Source: Bacteroidota bacterium
Lineage (GTDB): Bacteria; Bacteroidota; Bacteroidia; NORP154
Direction: 5' to 3'
DNA: 6,271 nucleotides
Assembly (NCBI GenBank): GCA_002401055.1
Contig: NVRZ01000202.1
Span: forward strand, 1 to 6,271
A program made the position numbers and the translations under genes. The notes beneath the pieces are model-generated. The model was not told the DNA's origin and did no database searches. It saw only the letters and a program-made list of their open reading frames with translations. Below are positions 1-6,271 of this stretch, piece after piece (the stretch's first letter is position 1; every line of letters begins with the position of its first letter).

Positions 1-3000
1 CAGGCACACAATCGGTCGTAGCTCCCCCAAAGGGCGCATTAATCGTGAACTCAGTTTCTATATGGGATATAAATATGTCTTGAGATGTGGAGTCAACACA
101 TACTGAATCTGGGCAGGAAGCACATACTTTCCAGGTATATACCCAAATGGTTTTGGTTCCGGGAGTCCTGTAAGTGTGATGAAACTTATTTGCTCTAAGT
201 CTTTCGGGCTCAAATATTGTATCTGGTGGGTCTATGAGGGTATCCGCAGGAATATACATAATACCGCAAAATCCAGACGAAATTGTGTCAGCAGGCAAGA
301 AAGTAGTATCAGGTGCAGTTGTATCAGCAGGAACTGTGTCAATATAAAAGCAATTTGTATCTGCTGGAACGAAATAAGAAACGGTATCTACCCAAATTGA
401 ATCCCAAACCATGTTAATCGTGTCCATTCCTATTACGACCATACCAGGAGATATAGAAGTTATGGTATCTCGATGCAGGACTACAAGCGTGTCAGGCATC
501 GAAAGAGACGTGACAGTAGCTATACTAATCGAATCATTCGGAACATAGGAAGGCAGCTGATCACCGTATATTGTAACTATAGGGTACTGCGGTGTTGTTT
601 CAACAGAGAACGGGACGTCAAACAATGTTGAACAACCGAACAGCGTTGAAGTTGCCAAGGTTGTATCTAACTGCTCCGACATCCAAACGGTCCAGGTCGT
701 GTCAATTAACGTATCAGGTGCAGGTACAATATGATAGGTGTACTCAACAATCGTCGTATCGTTGTTTCTAATGATGCACGCTGGTGGCATACCCAACCAA
801 TGAATAACATCTCCTTCAAAATGGAAGGTATCAGCTGGCGGATCTGGCGGTACCAGTGTGTCAGGTGTGGTAAGCGTATCTGCAGGGCGAATTACATAGA
901 ATGTCGTATCACAAGTAACAGTGTCTCCTGCTTTAAAGAACATGGTATCAACCGGGAAAATAGCGGTATCGCCATCAGTAAATAAAGTGTCGTATTCAAC
1001 AATAAAAGTCGTGTCTACCAGATAGGTTGTATTGGTATCTCCTAAATTCCATACCCAACCGTGAGCACCTTTAGTGGTGTCGCGTATTTCAATCATCCAA
1101 CCACCAGTGGCCAAAGAGTCTTCCCAACAAAAGAAGTTATCTGCAACAAAACGGTCAGAGTCTGGAAGGAAAACCCGCACGTTAAATTCAGGCCTAGGTT
1201 CCAATACCTCAATTAGGCTATCCCTAAAAATTTGAGGCGATTCACATTTATTAAAAATTGCGATTAAGCTAACATTAAAGAATCCAGTATTTTGCGAATA
1301 AGTATAAGGAGGGTCCTGGTTTTGATCTGTACCATCATCGCCAAAGTCCCATAACCATTCATTGGCAAAGCTGTCTGATAAATCAGTAAACTCAACAGAA
1401 AATGGATGGCAACCCACAGTATCATCTACCGTAAACGCTACCCTAGGTGGCATACCAACATCTACAGCACAGGGCCCCCCTAAGAGAAGACATGCCGTGG
1501 TTTCATTTATTGTAATTGTATCTGTACAACCCCTAGAAGTCATGATGGCTAAAGTGACGATAAAGCTGCCTGTGTCCACATAAATATGCGTAGGGTTGTT
1601 GTACGTACAGGAGGTAAGGCAATCATTGGTGGAATCTGGTATTATAGAATCTGGCCCCGGACCTAAAATTGTATATCCATCACCAAAATCCCAATACCAC
1701 AACACAATACTGTCGTCAATTAGCGTAGTGTCATAATTGCTTAAGTCAGCAAAATTTACCCTAAGCGGAACACAACCCGCAGCAATAAATGGTAACTGCA
1801 AATTAGAGGTATCCATAACCGTATCCGCGAAAAAATCGGCAACTGGCTTGGCCACGCAAACCAAGTCATCTATTGTCAAGGAGTCAACGCAGCCATTGGT
1901 ATCAGTAACGGCCAGGGTAACATTGTAGCAACCGGTATCTACATAAGGATGTGTAAAGCTCTGAACATTATAATCTTCGATAAAATCATAGCCTCCAGGT
2001 GCTGGAGGAATTGTCCAGTTGTCTATATCCCATGACCAGGAAGCCGCACCAGCGGTAGTATCCGAAAAGGTAACTGGAAATGGATAATCGCAGGCAACAA
2101 CTGTATCCACAATAAATCCCACATTTGGCAGAGGGTAAATAATAACATCACAATTCACAACAGTGTCGGTGCATCCAAATGCATTGGACACCACCAACGC
2201 TATACAAGGATTACCGGGCGTTGAGAAAAAGTGGCCAACATTGGGGCCAGTAGTTGATTCTATAGTAAATGTACCTGGCCCATTATAATCAAAATCCCAA
2301 AGCCACTGGTTGGGTGGCTGAAGAGAATTGGTGGTATCTATAAAAGTTACGATTCCGGTGCCACAGCCAGTAGGGTTAGACATGGTATATCCTGCCTTAA
2401 AGTCATCTGCTCTTATGGTCTTAACAATACTATCCGTACATCCATTGTCATCAGTAATGTACATGGTCACATCAAAAGTTCCTCCGCTTGTGTAAGTGTG
2501 TGTAGTTGGGTTTCCAGAACCAGTATTGCTGTCGCCAAAATTCCAATCCCATTGCACAATAGTTCCATCACCTAGCGTAGAATTGTCAGTGAATGTTACC
2601 AACTCGTTTGGGTTGCAAGAAACAATAGGAGGAAATCCACCTAAATTAGGAGACATGGTGAAGTCTGCGATAGGAATTTCAAAAACCGTAATGTATTGAA
2701 ACAGGGTAGAGGTATCTGCACAGCCGTTGCTGTCAACCACCTGTAGCGTAACATCCCATGTGCCTACGGAAGTACTTGGGTAAGTATAGCAAGGGTCTGG
2801 ATTTCCATTACTTGATCCTCCGTCACCAAAAGTATAGAGCCAATTGCTTATGCCTGCATCTCCTAAAGTGGATTGATCTGTAAAGCAGGTGTTGAACGGT
2901 GCACAGCCTTCTTGTTCACTTACGGTAAATGCAGCAGTAGGCAGCTCATAAACCACTATATTGATAATTACGGTATCGCAGTTACCAGTTAGGGCTGGCC

Positions 3001-3292
3001 CGTCGCAAACAGTTAGTACTACTTGGTAGTTTCCAGCTCCTGTTGCTAAATAATTAGCAAATACGGTGGGATCGCATGTGTTGTTCGTAGCCAAATTGTC
3101 TCCGAAGTCCCAGAAACAAGAAATGGCGCCAACGGTACAATTACTAAATTGAAAGGTTGGTAAATCAGCACAAGCAGACGTTGAAACCACCGAAGCGCAA
3201 GGAGTAGGCTGAGCCTGCACCTTATCAGAATAATTTGCCAATAGGAATGTTAAACACAGTAAAGAGGCAATATATTTGAATTTCTCAATCAT
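1..3292 (-). CDS. Giant secreted multi-PKD-domain surface protein, C-terminus beyond the window
   Basis: The frame is open from the ATG at 3292-3290 to the left edge; I checked the whole 1097 codons and found no stop. Residues 1-27 form a signal peptide (MIEKFKYIAS start, hydrophobic core LLCLTFLLA, cleavage after VQA), so the protein is exported. Tandem PKD domains follow at roughly 28-117, 118-208, 209-298, 299-388, 389-482, 484-600 and 617-697. They are recognised by a repeated order of motifs: GC-P near the start, W-WDFGD in the middle, a Y/H-TY strand, then V-L-V-D-NGC-D. An eighth PKD begins near 702 and is split by a DT-rich stretch (753-1037) before resuming at HHTYRTPG. A further domain seems to start at ETEFTINAP near 1079. 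Paired cysteines in most domains suggest disulfides. PKD proteins of Bacteroidota are typically cell-surface adhesins, often sent through the type IX system by a C-terminal domain that would lie off the window. The gene follows the barrel protein by three bases and is surely cotranscribed with it. The exact ligand is unknown. Confidence 0.9.
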   Translation of the reverse strand, partial: MIEKFKYIASLLCLTFLLANYSDKVQAQPTPCASVVSTSACADLPTFQFSNCTVGAISCFWDFGDNLATNNTCDPTVFANYLATGAGNYQVVLTVCDGPALTGNCDTVIINIVVYELPTAAFTVSEQEGCAPFNTCFTDQSTLGDAGISNWLYTFGDGGSSNGNPDPCYTYPSTSVGTWDVTLQVVDSNGCADTSTLFQYITVFEIPIADFTMSPNLGGFPPIVSCNPNELVTFTDNSTLGDGTIVQWDWNFGDSNTGSGNPTTHTYTSGGTFDVTMYITDDNGCTDSIVKTIRADDFKAGYTMSNPTGCGTGIVTFIDTTNSLQPPNQWLWDFDYNGPGTFTIESTTGPNVGHFFSTPGNPCIALVVSNAFGCTDTVVNCDVIIYPLPNVGFIVDTVVACDYPFPVTFSDTTAGAASWSWDIDNWTIPPAPGGYDFIEDYNVQSFTHPYVDTGCYNVTLAVTDTNGCVDSLTIDDLVCVAKPVADFFADTVMDTSNLQLPFIAAGCVPLRVNFADLSNYDTTLIDDSIVLWYWDFGDGYTILGPGPDSIIPDSTNDCLTSCTYNNPTHIYVDTGSFIVTLAIMTSRGCTDTITINETTACLLLGGPCAVDVGMPPRVAFTVDDTVGCHPFSVEFTDLSDSFANEWLWDFGDDGTDQNQDPPYTYSQNTGFFNVSLIAIFNKCESPQIFRDSLIEVLEPRPEFNVRVFLPDSDRFVADNFFCWEDSLATGGWMIEIRDTTKGAHGWVWNLGDTNTTYLVDTTFIVEYDTLFTDGDTAIFPVDTMFFKAGDTVTCDTTFYVIRPADTLTTPDTLVPPDPPADTFHFEGDVIHWLGMPPACIIRNNDTTIVEYTYHIVPAPDTLIDTTWTVWMSEQLDTTLATSTLFGCSTLFDVPFSVETTPQYPIVTIYGDQLPSYVPNDSISIATVTSLSMPDTLVVLHRDTITSISPGMVVIGMDTINMVWDSIWVDTVSYFVPADTNCFYIDTVPADTTAPDTTFLPADTISSGFCGIMYIPADTLIDPPDTIFEPERLRANKFHHTYRTPGTKTIWVYTWKVCASCPDSVCVDSTSQDIFISHIETEFTINAPFGGATTDCVP
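182..1036 (-). repeat. Asp-Thr-rich low-complexity insertion inside the eighth PKD domain
   Basis: About 285 residues (753-1037 of the PKD protein) carry roughly 25 Asp-Thr dipeptides. Many sit in the pattern Pro-x-Asp-Thr or Pro-Ala-Asp-Thr, separated by 4-12 mainly hydrophobic or polar residues. On the plus strand the motif appears as recurring gtatc/gtgtc words. The densest part is 218-370, where six P-x-D-T motifs occur (D codons at 361, 325, 310, 289, 244 and 223). The stretch begins right after the WNLGD motif of a PKD domain and ends right before its HHTYRTPG strand, so it occupies the loop between these two strands. I recognise no known domain in it. Acidic Asp-Thr repeats could bind calcium or be modified on Thr, but that is a guess. 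Confidence 0.75.
1193..3211 (-). repeat. Tandem array of seven PKD domains
   Basis: This segment encodes residues 28-700 of the large secreted protein as seven divergent units of about 80-130 residues. Central motifs, in order, are WDFGDN (61-66), YTFGDGG (153-159), WNFGDS (250-255), WDFDYN (332-337), WDIDNW (421-426), WDFGDG (534-539) and WDFGDD (648-653). Units 4 and 5 have lost the canonical FGDG turn. Units 5 and 6 have a lengthened loop between that motif and the following Y strand. The repeats are protein-level: the DNA copies have diverged, so this is an old duplication and not a recent expansion. PKD units usually act as rigid spacers or ligand-binding modules in extracellular proteins. 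Confidence 0.85.
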
Positions 3293-3295
3293 ATT

Positions 3296-4657
3296 CTATT
3301 TTTTCTTTTTCTTCTTCTTGGATTTGTCCCCTGAGCCTAACGAAGGGTCAGATCCTTTCCCTTTTTTCTCGTCTGGTTTTGTTTCGGAATCTGATCCTCC
3401 AGGTTCAATTATCGGTTCCATATTAGATTTCTTTAAAATCTTCATGGCCTTCTTCATAGAAATAATTTCACCTTCCTTAATTGCAATTACTTCAGCTTTT
3501 CGAAACTTAGGTTTCAATTCTGCCTCAAGAACTACCGCCGCACCGTACGAGGTTGTAGTGCCTGTCATCACATAAATAAATTCCTTTTTAGTTCTCATTT
3601 CTTCAATGCCCTCTGTAACTCCTTTGAAAGACTTAGAGCTCATTCTCTTCTTTTTTGTAGATGTTATAATTTTCACCTTAAATTCAATGGGGTTTTCACC
3701 AAAACCTACCGTTGTGTTTTTATCAAGTATGCGAATGGATACCCCAATATTTGCAAAAGCAGTATTGCTGTATCCTGCCTCCACAAAAAATCCTAAGTGA
3801 GGATCGTACATATACTTCAACCCAACGAAAACACCGTAATTGATGCCATCTTTGTTTGGTTCCTTGTATTGGCCGAGTTCCTTGCCTTCGTCTACTGAGT
3901 TACCATCTGAATTGTAAGGAAGGTTTTTCTCATTCTCTAGAAAAGGAAAAGTAGATGTTGATGCCGTATAGCCCAACATCGCCGATACATATAAATCGAA
4001 GTACTCAACGTTTAAGAAGAAAGTTGGGCTAAAAAAGTGATAAGTGCCTTTGAGCCCAATATTGATGTAGTTGTGTTTGTAGTTCTCAACATTAGCGTTG
4101 AAATAATAATTGGAATCGGTTAGATGTTCATCTACAATAACTTTCTCAACAAAGTGGCCGAGATAGCCTCCAACACTAAATTTTTCGCCCAGAACTTTTT
4201 CTCCAGAAAGTGTAAATGGAACAGAGTAGGTTTTGATGCTTAAAAAGGAAACGCCCAAATTAAAAAAGAGCGATTTGAACTCATGAGCAAAAACTGTAGG
4301 CGATTCGTTCGCACTGAGCGCCAAGTCCATTTCCCTGAACTGCAAGTTGAATTTCTCCTTTTCTAACAGTGTTGGATCCGCTAGGCTAACTCTCTCCGCA
4401 TATTTCAATCTTTTTTCAACCGCTTTGGCAGCATTTTCGTCTGCAGTTATCTTATCCTTTTCGTATTTAACCCTAACCTTCTCTGGAAGCGTGCTTTTCT
4501 TCAACTGTGAGGAATAAAAATCTTGCAGTCTATATACCTTCTTGAGATCTTTTTCCGAGACGCTACCTTCAGACTTTTGTCCATGCACCTGAGAAGAAGG
4601 TGCTATGACCATAAGGGCCAAGAGAAGAGAAAGCGATATGATAATCCTATTATTCAT
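3296..4657 (-). CDS. Outer-membrane beta-barrel protein with SPOR-like domain and poly-lysine tail
   Basis: A complete 453-residue protein. The ATG at 4657 is followed by a clear signal peptide (MNNRIIISLSLLLALMVIAP, cleavage near VHG-Q at 26/27). Residues 30-115 are charged and helical. Residues about 126-312 alternate hydrophobic and polar residues with many aromatics (FFNLGVSFLS, YINIGLKGTYHFF, INYGVFVGLKYMY, LGFFVEAGYS), as expected for outer-membrane beta-strands. Residues about 324-408 start with FKVKI and contain G-TTSYGAAVVLEAEL and AEVIAIKEGEIISMKKAMK. This matches the layout of Bacteroidota SPOR-like segments, which in the SPOR family bind peptidoglycan; it is my reading of pattern, not a database hit. 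Residues 409-453 are a disordered Gly/Ser/Asp/Lys tail ending in seven lysines. It heads the operon with the PKD protein, so a role in anchoring or presenting that protein at the envelope is plausible. It lacks the N-terminal FSQ/NPA pattern of PorP/SprF proteins, so I do not assign that name. Confidence 0.75.
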   Translation of the reverse strand: MNNRIIISLSLLLALMVIAPSSQVHGQKSEGSVSEKDLKKVYRLQDFYSSQLKKSTLPEKVRVKYEKDKITADENAAKAVEKRLKYAERVSLADPTLLEKEKFNLQFREMDLALSANESPTVFAHEFKSLFFNLGVSFLSIKTYSVPFTLSGEKVLGEKFSVGGYLGHFVEKVIVDEHLTDSNYYFNANVENYKHNYINIGLKGTYHFFSPTFFLNVEYFDLYVSAMLGYTASTSTFPFLENEKNLPYNSDGNSVDEGKELGQYKEPNKDGINYGVFVGLKYMYDPHLGFFVEAGYSNTAFANIGVSIRILDKNTTVGFGENPIEFKVKIITSTKKKRMSSKSFKGVTEGIEEMRTKKEFIYVMTGTTTSYGAAVVLEAELKPKFRKAEVIAIKEGEIISMKKAMKILKKSNMEPIIEPGGSDSETKPDEKKGKGSDPSLGSGDKSKKKKKKK

Positions 4658-4997
4658 AAATAAAACTAAGCTAAATTATCGAGCTCAAATTGTGAGGCCC
4701 AAATATAGACAAAATATTTATTCTCCTGATGTATAATGCAAACTTGAAACGCATATTTCTTGGTAATTCAATCAATTTCTGTTACCGTCATTGGCATAAT
4801 TGCCTTACTTGTCATGTTTTATACGCCAAAAGAACCGTATTTGGCTGGAAAAAGAAAGAATAAGTAGTAGATAGGTGAAATTGTGTTGTGAATTGGCGAT
4901 TTGACACCCTAAATTCATACTCTACCATCCATCACCAGATAGAAGCTCTATTACTTAGCCGGGCGAATAAGTGGTTTGGAGACGCGAAAAGCGGGTT
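4658..4997. other. Intergenic region between regulator and barrel-PKD operon
   Basis: This 340-base gap separates two genes of the same strand. It holds the -7 promoter candidate close to the barrel gene. No tRNA, riboswitch or strong rho-independent terminator is evident after the regulator's TAA stop. Two weak inverted repeats occur: GCCAAA/TTTGGC (4825-4830 and 4840-4845, nine-base loop) and GGCA/TGCC (4793-4796 and 4801-4804, four-base loop). Neither has the stem length or T-tract of a terminator; they could be operator-like sites. A 35-codon plus-strand frame with a TTG start (4760-4867) is discussed among the findings and not called as a gene. Confidence 0.6.
4700..4707 (-). promoter_or_regulatory. 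Candidate -7 promoter box for the barrel-PKD operon
   Basis: Read on the minus strand the bases are TATATTTG, a perfect match to the Bacteroidota primary-sigma -7 element TAnnTTTG. It lies 42 bases before the ATG at 4657, which would give a leader of about 35 bases. A convincing -33 element (TTTG about 19 bases further upstream) is not seen; the nearest one on this strand, at 4739-4742, is about 31 bases away. AT-rich sequence flanks the box. Confidence 0.5.
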
Positions 4998-6271
4998 TTA
5001 AACCTGTCCTATTGCAATATCAAAGGCATCTACAAAAGATTGAGAAATAGGCAATAGTTGATCGTCTTTCATGATTATCTTGTATTTCGACACCCGAGAC
5101 TTTATATGAGAGATGTTTATGCAATAAGAACGGTGTATCTGTACAAAATTTGGGGGCAATTGCTGTATGAAGTCCTTGAGCGAAGTGCGTTCATAGATTG
5201 ATTCCACTTGCTCTGCATTGTAGGTGATTAACAAATAGCGATTTTGGCTCTCCACATAATAAATTTTGTCCACATCTAAGCGTAATCCTGAGCTGTTCAA
5301 GGTCAATATACTGCTCCCGGATTCTTGCAATTTTCCTAATTTGTCTTCCAGATTCAGGTTTTGATCTTGCAAAGATACAAGTTGTGCCTCCGCCTGATCT
5401 TTCTGCATTCCTATAGTTTTATTGCTGGCCTCCAGGGTTCGTGCCCCTAATTTCAATCTGGCGTTATTTACATATAGTCGCCATAGGAACAGCATGAGAC
5501 CCAAAACTCCAAAACCGGCTCCAACAGCTAAGTTTCTCTGGTAGGCGACTTTTGCAGCAATTATTTGTTTTTCCTTATCCAAGAGCTCAATTTGCGCTTC
5601 TCTCTGTGCAATCTGATATTGTGCCTCTTGCTTCAGCGTTGCGTTCTTAATCTCCTGATTTAGTACACTGTCGCGCATCATAATGTACAATTCATGCATT
5701 TTCAGCGCTTCTTCATAATTATCCTCCTCTTTTAATACTTCGCTCAATAACTTAGATGCATTTCTGATAATAGCTGGAGATCCTAAATCCTTTGCCAATT
5801 CAAGTGATTTTTTTGCCATTGCCTTTGACTCTCCAACTTCTCCCTGCTCTAGAGATATTTCTCCTAAATTGGTGAGTGATACTGCTATTCCCTGCTTGTC
5901 GCCAATCTCTTCCCTTATTTTTAGTGATTTATTGTAATACAACAACGCCTTTGAATTATTTCCTTGGCTTTTGTACATATGTCCGATACTGTTAAGTGAG
6001 TGGGCGGCGCCTTTTCTATCTCCAATCTTTTCTTTGATGGATAGTGCCTTGTTAAAATATTCAAGAGCTAAAGTGCTATCACCTTCTCCGCTGTAAATAA
6101 CTCCAATATTGCTCAGCGAAGATGCCATCCCCTCATCGTATCCAATCTCCTTGTACATTTTTAAGGAGCGATGATAGTATTCTAGCGCCAGCGAGATGTC
6201 ATTTTGATCACCGTAGATAGCTCCGATATTGGTAAGAGAGGTCGCCATTCGTTGCTTTGAGCCCAATTCTT
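4998..6271 (-). CDS. Membrane-anchored TPR / LytTR transcription regulator, N-terminus beyond the window
   Basis: The frame stays open through the right edge, so the 5' end is missing; the TTG at 6266 is not a real start because the TPR pattern is already under way there. Counting from 6266 as residue 1, TPR units begin near 7, 47, 87 and 127 with an exact 40-residue period (A-SL-NIG-IY ... G---ALEYY-KSL-I-EEIGD), and a degenerate fifth follows near 167. A coiled coil spans about 200-243, a single membrane helix 245-264 (GAGFGVLGLMLFLW), and a second coiled coil 268-316. Residues 320-417 are a LytTR domain: DKIYYVESQNRYLLI, ERTSLKDF, FVQIHRSYCIN and LPISQSF are its hallmarks. LytTR domains bind direct-repeat DNA sites. 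There is no receiver or kinase domain in the visible part, so it looks like a one-component regulator. The TPRs probably sense a partner outside the inner membrane while LytTR faces the cytoplasm. Target genes are unknown; the adjacent operon is a candidate. Confidence 0.88.
   Translation of the reverse strand, partial: ELGSKQRMATSLTNIGAIYGDQNDISLALEYYHRSLKMYKEIGYDEGMASSLSNIGVIYSGEGDSTLALEYFNKALSIKEKIGDRKGAAHSLNSIGHMYKSQGNNSKALLYYNKSLKIREEIGDKQGIAVSLTNLGEISLEQGEVGESKAMAKKSLELAKDLGSPAIIRNASKLLSEVLKEEDNYEEALKMHELYIMMRDSVLNQEIKNATLKQEAQYQIAQREAQIELLDKEKQIIAAKVAYQRNLAVGAGFGVLGLMLFLWRLYVNNARLKLGARTLEASNKTIGMQKDQAEAQLVSLQDQNLNLEDKLGKLQESGSSILTLNSSGLRLDVDKIYYVESQNRYLLITYNAEQVESIYERTSLKDFIQQLPPNFVQIHRSYCINISHIKSRVSKYKIIMKDDQLLPISQSFVDAFDIAIGQV
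5640..6266 (-). repeat. 120-bp periodic TPR-coding repeats
   Basis: The TPR part of the regulator is encoded by about five units of exactly 120 bases (boundaries near 6248, 6128, 6008, 5888 and 5768). The first four are well conserved as protein, with recurring SL-NIG and ALEYY/ALLYY-KSL-I motifs ending in IGD or IGY. The fifth is degenerate and grades into the coiled coil. At the DNA level the units are similar but clearly diverged. The array continues past the right edge, so the total number of repeats is unknown. Confidence 0.7.

Noticed and set aside
176..985. Two plus-strand open frames (176-400 and 731-985)
   Set aside because: They are antisense to the DT-rich part of the PKD gene, are Cys/Arg/Ile-rich without domain sense, and arise from the repeated gtatc/gtgtc words.
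783..1456. An 11-base direct repeat (ggtggcatacc at 783-793 and 1446-1456)
   Set aside because: Both copies encode Gly-Met-Pro-Pro in the same frame but the flanks differ, so it is most likely coincidence and not a mobile-element or recombination site.
1362..2699. Plus-strand open frames at 1362-1583, 1737-1928 and 2496-2699
   Set aside because: All are antisense to well-formed PKD domains of the minus-strand gene and show no recognisable protein features.
1..3292. Frameshift or decay in the PKD gene near 1450-1520, where the protein briefly looks odd (CLLLGGPC)
   Set aside because: Careful reading shows one uninterrupted frame with PKD motifs on both sides, so this is just an inter-domain linker.
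3276..3800. Plus-strand open frames at 3276-3575 and 3606-3800, the first with a phenylalanine-rich start
   Set aside because: They are antisense shadows of the barrel gene; the Phe run is the reverse of its poly-lysine codons.
3296..4657. PorP/SprF-family assignment for the barrel protein
   Set aside because: Length and N-terminal region do not fit: the family's early FSQ-Y and NPA-G motifs are missing and an extra helical region, SPOR-like segment and lysine tail are present.
4825..4845. Inverted repeat GCCAAA/TTTGGC as a rho-independent terminator of the regulator gene
   Set aside because: The stem has only six pairs and no T-tract follows on the minus strand.
6264..6266. TTG as the start of the LytTR regulator
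   Set aside because: The frame continues to the window edge with residues that fit the TPR consensus (E-L-G before S-K-Q), so the gene is 5'-truncated by the window.

Overview
The window looks like chromosomal DNA of a free-living member of the Bacteroidota. The grounds are a secreted protein built from tandem PKD domains with the 'GC-P ... W-WDFGDG ... HTY ... NGC-D' pattern common in that phylum, an outer-membrane barrel protein with a C-terminal SPOR-like segment, a TPR / membrane-helix / LytTR regulator, and a perfect Bacteroidota-type -7 promoter box (TAnnTTTG). The organism cannot be named more closely from this sequence alone. All three genes read on the minus strand, so the order of transcription is from right to left.

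Right (4998-6271): the 3' part of a membrane-anchored transcription regulator. It carries tetratricopeptide repeats with an exact 40-residue period, a coiled coil, one membrane helix, a second coiled coil and a C-terminal LytTR DNA-binding domain. Its 5' end lies beyond the window. Next comes a 340-base gap (4658-4997) with no convincing gene or terminator, which holds a promoter candidate for the genes to its left.

Middle and left (1-4657): a two-gene unit. The first gene encodes an exported 453-residue protein: a short helical N-terminal region, a predicted outer-membrane beta-barrel, a SPOR-like domain and a tail ending in seven lysines. Three bases after its TAG stop, and in the same frame, starts a very large secreted PKD protein. 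At least 1097 residues lie in the window and it runs off the left edge with no stop. It has seven consecutive PKD domains, then an eighth whose two halves are separated by about 285 residues rich in Asp-Thr dipeptides and Pro-Ala-Asp-Thr motifs.

A reasonable working model, which is inference, is an outer-membrane/cell-wall anchor protein made together with a giant surface adhesin. The adhesin probably ends in a type IX secretion or gliding-associated C-terminal domain outside the window. The neighbouring TPR-LytTR regulator is a candidate controller, but nothing in the sequence proves that link. The most unusual item is the DT-rich insertion inside a PKD domain.
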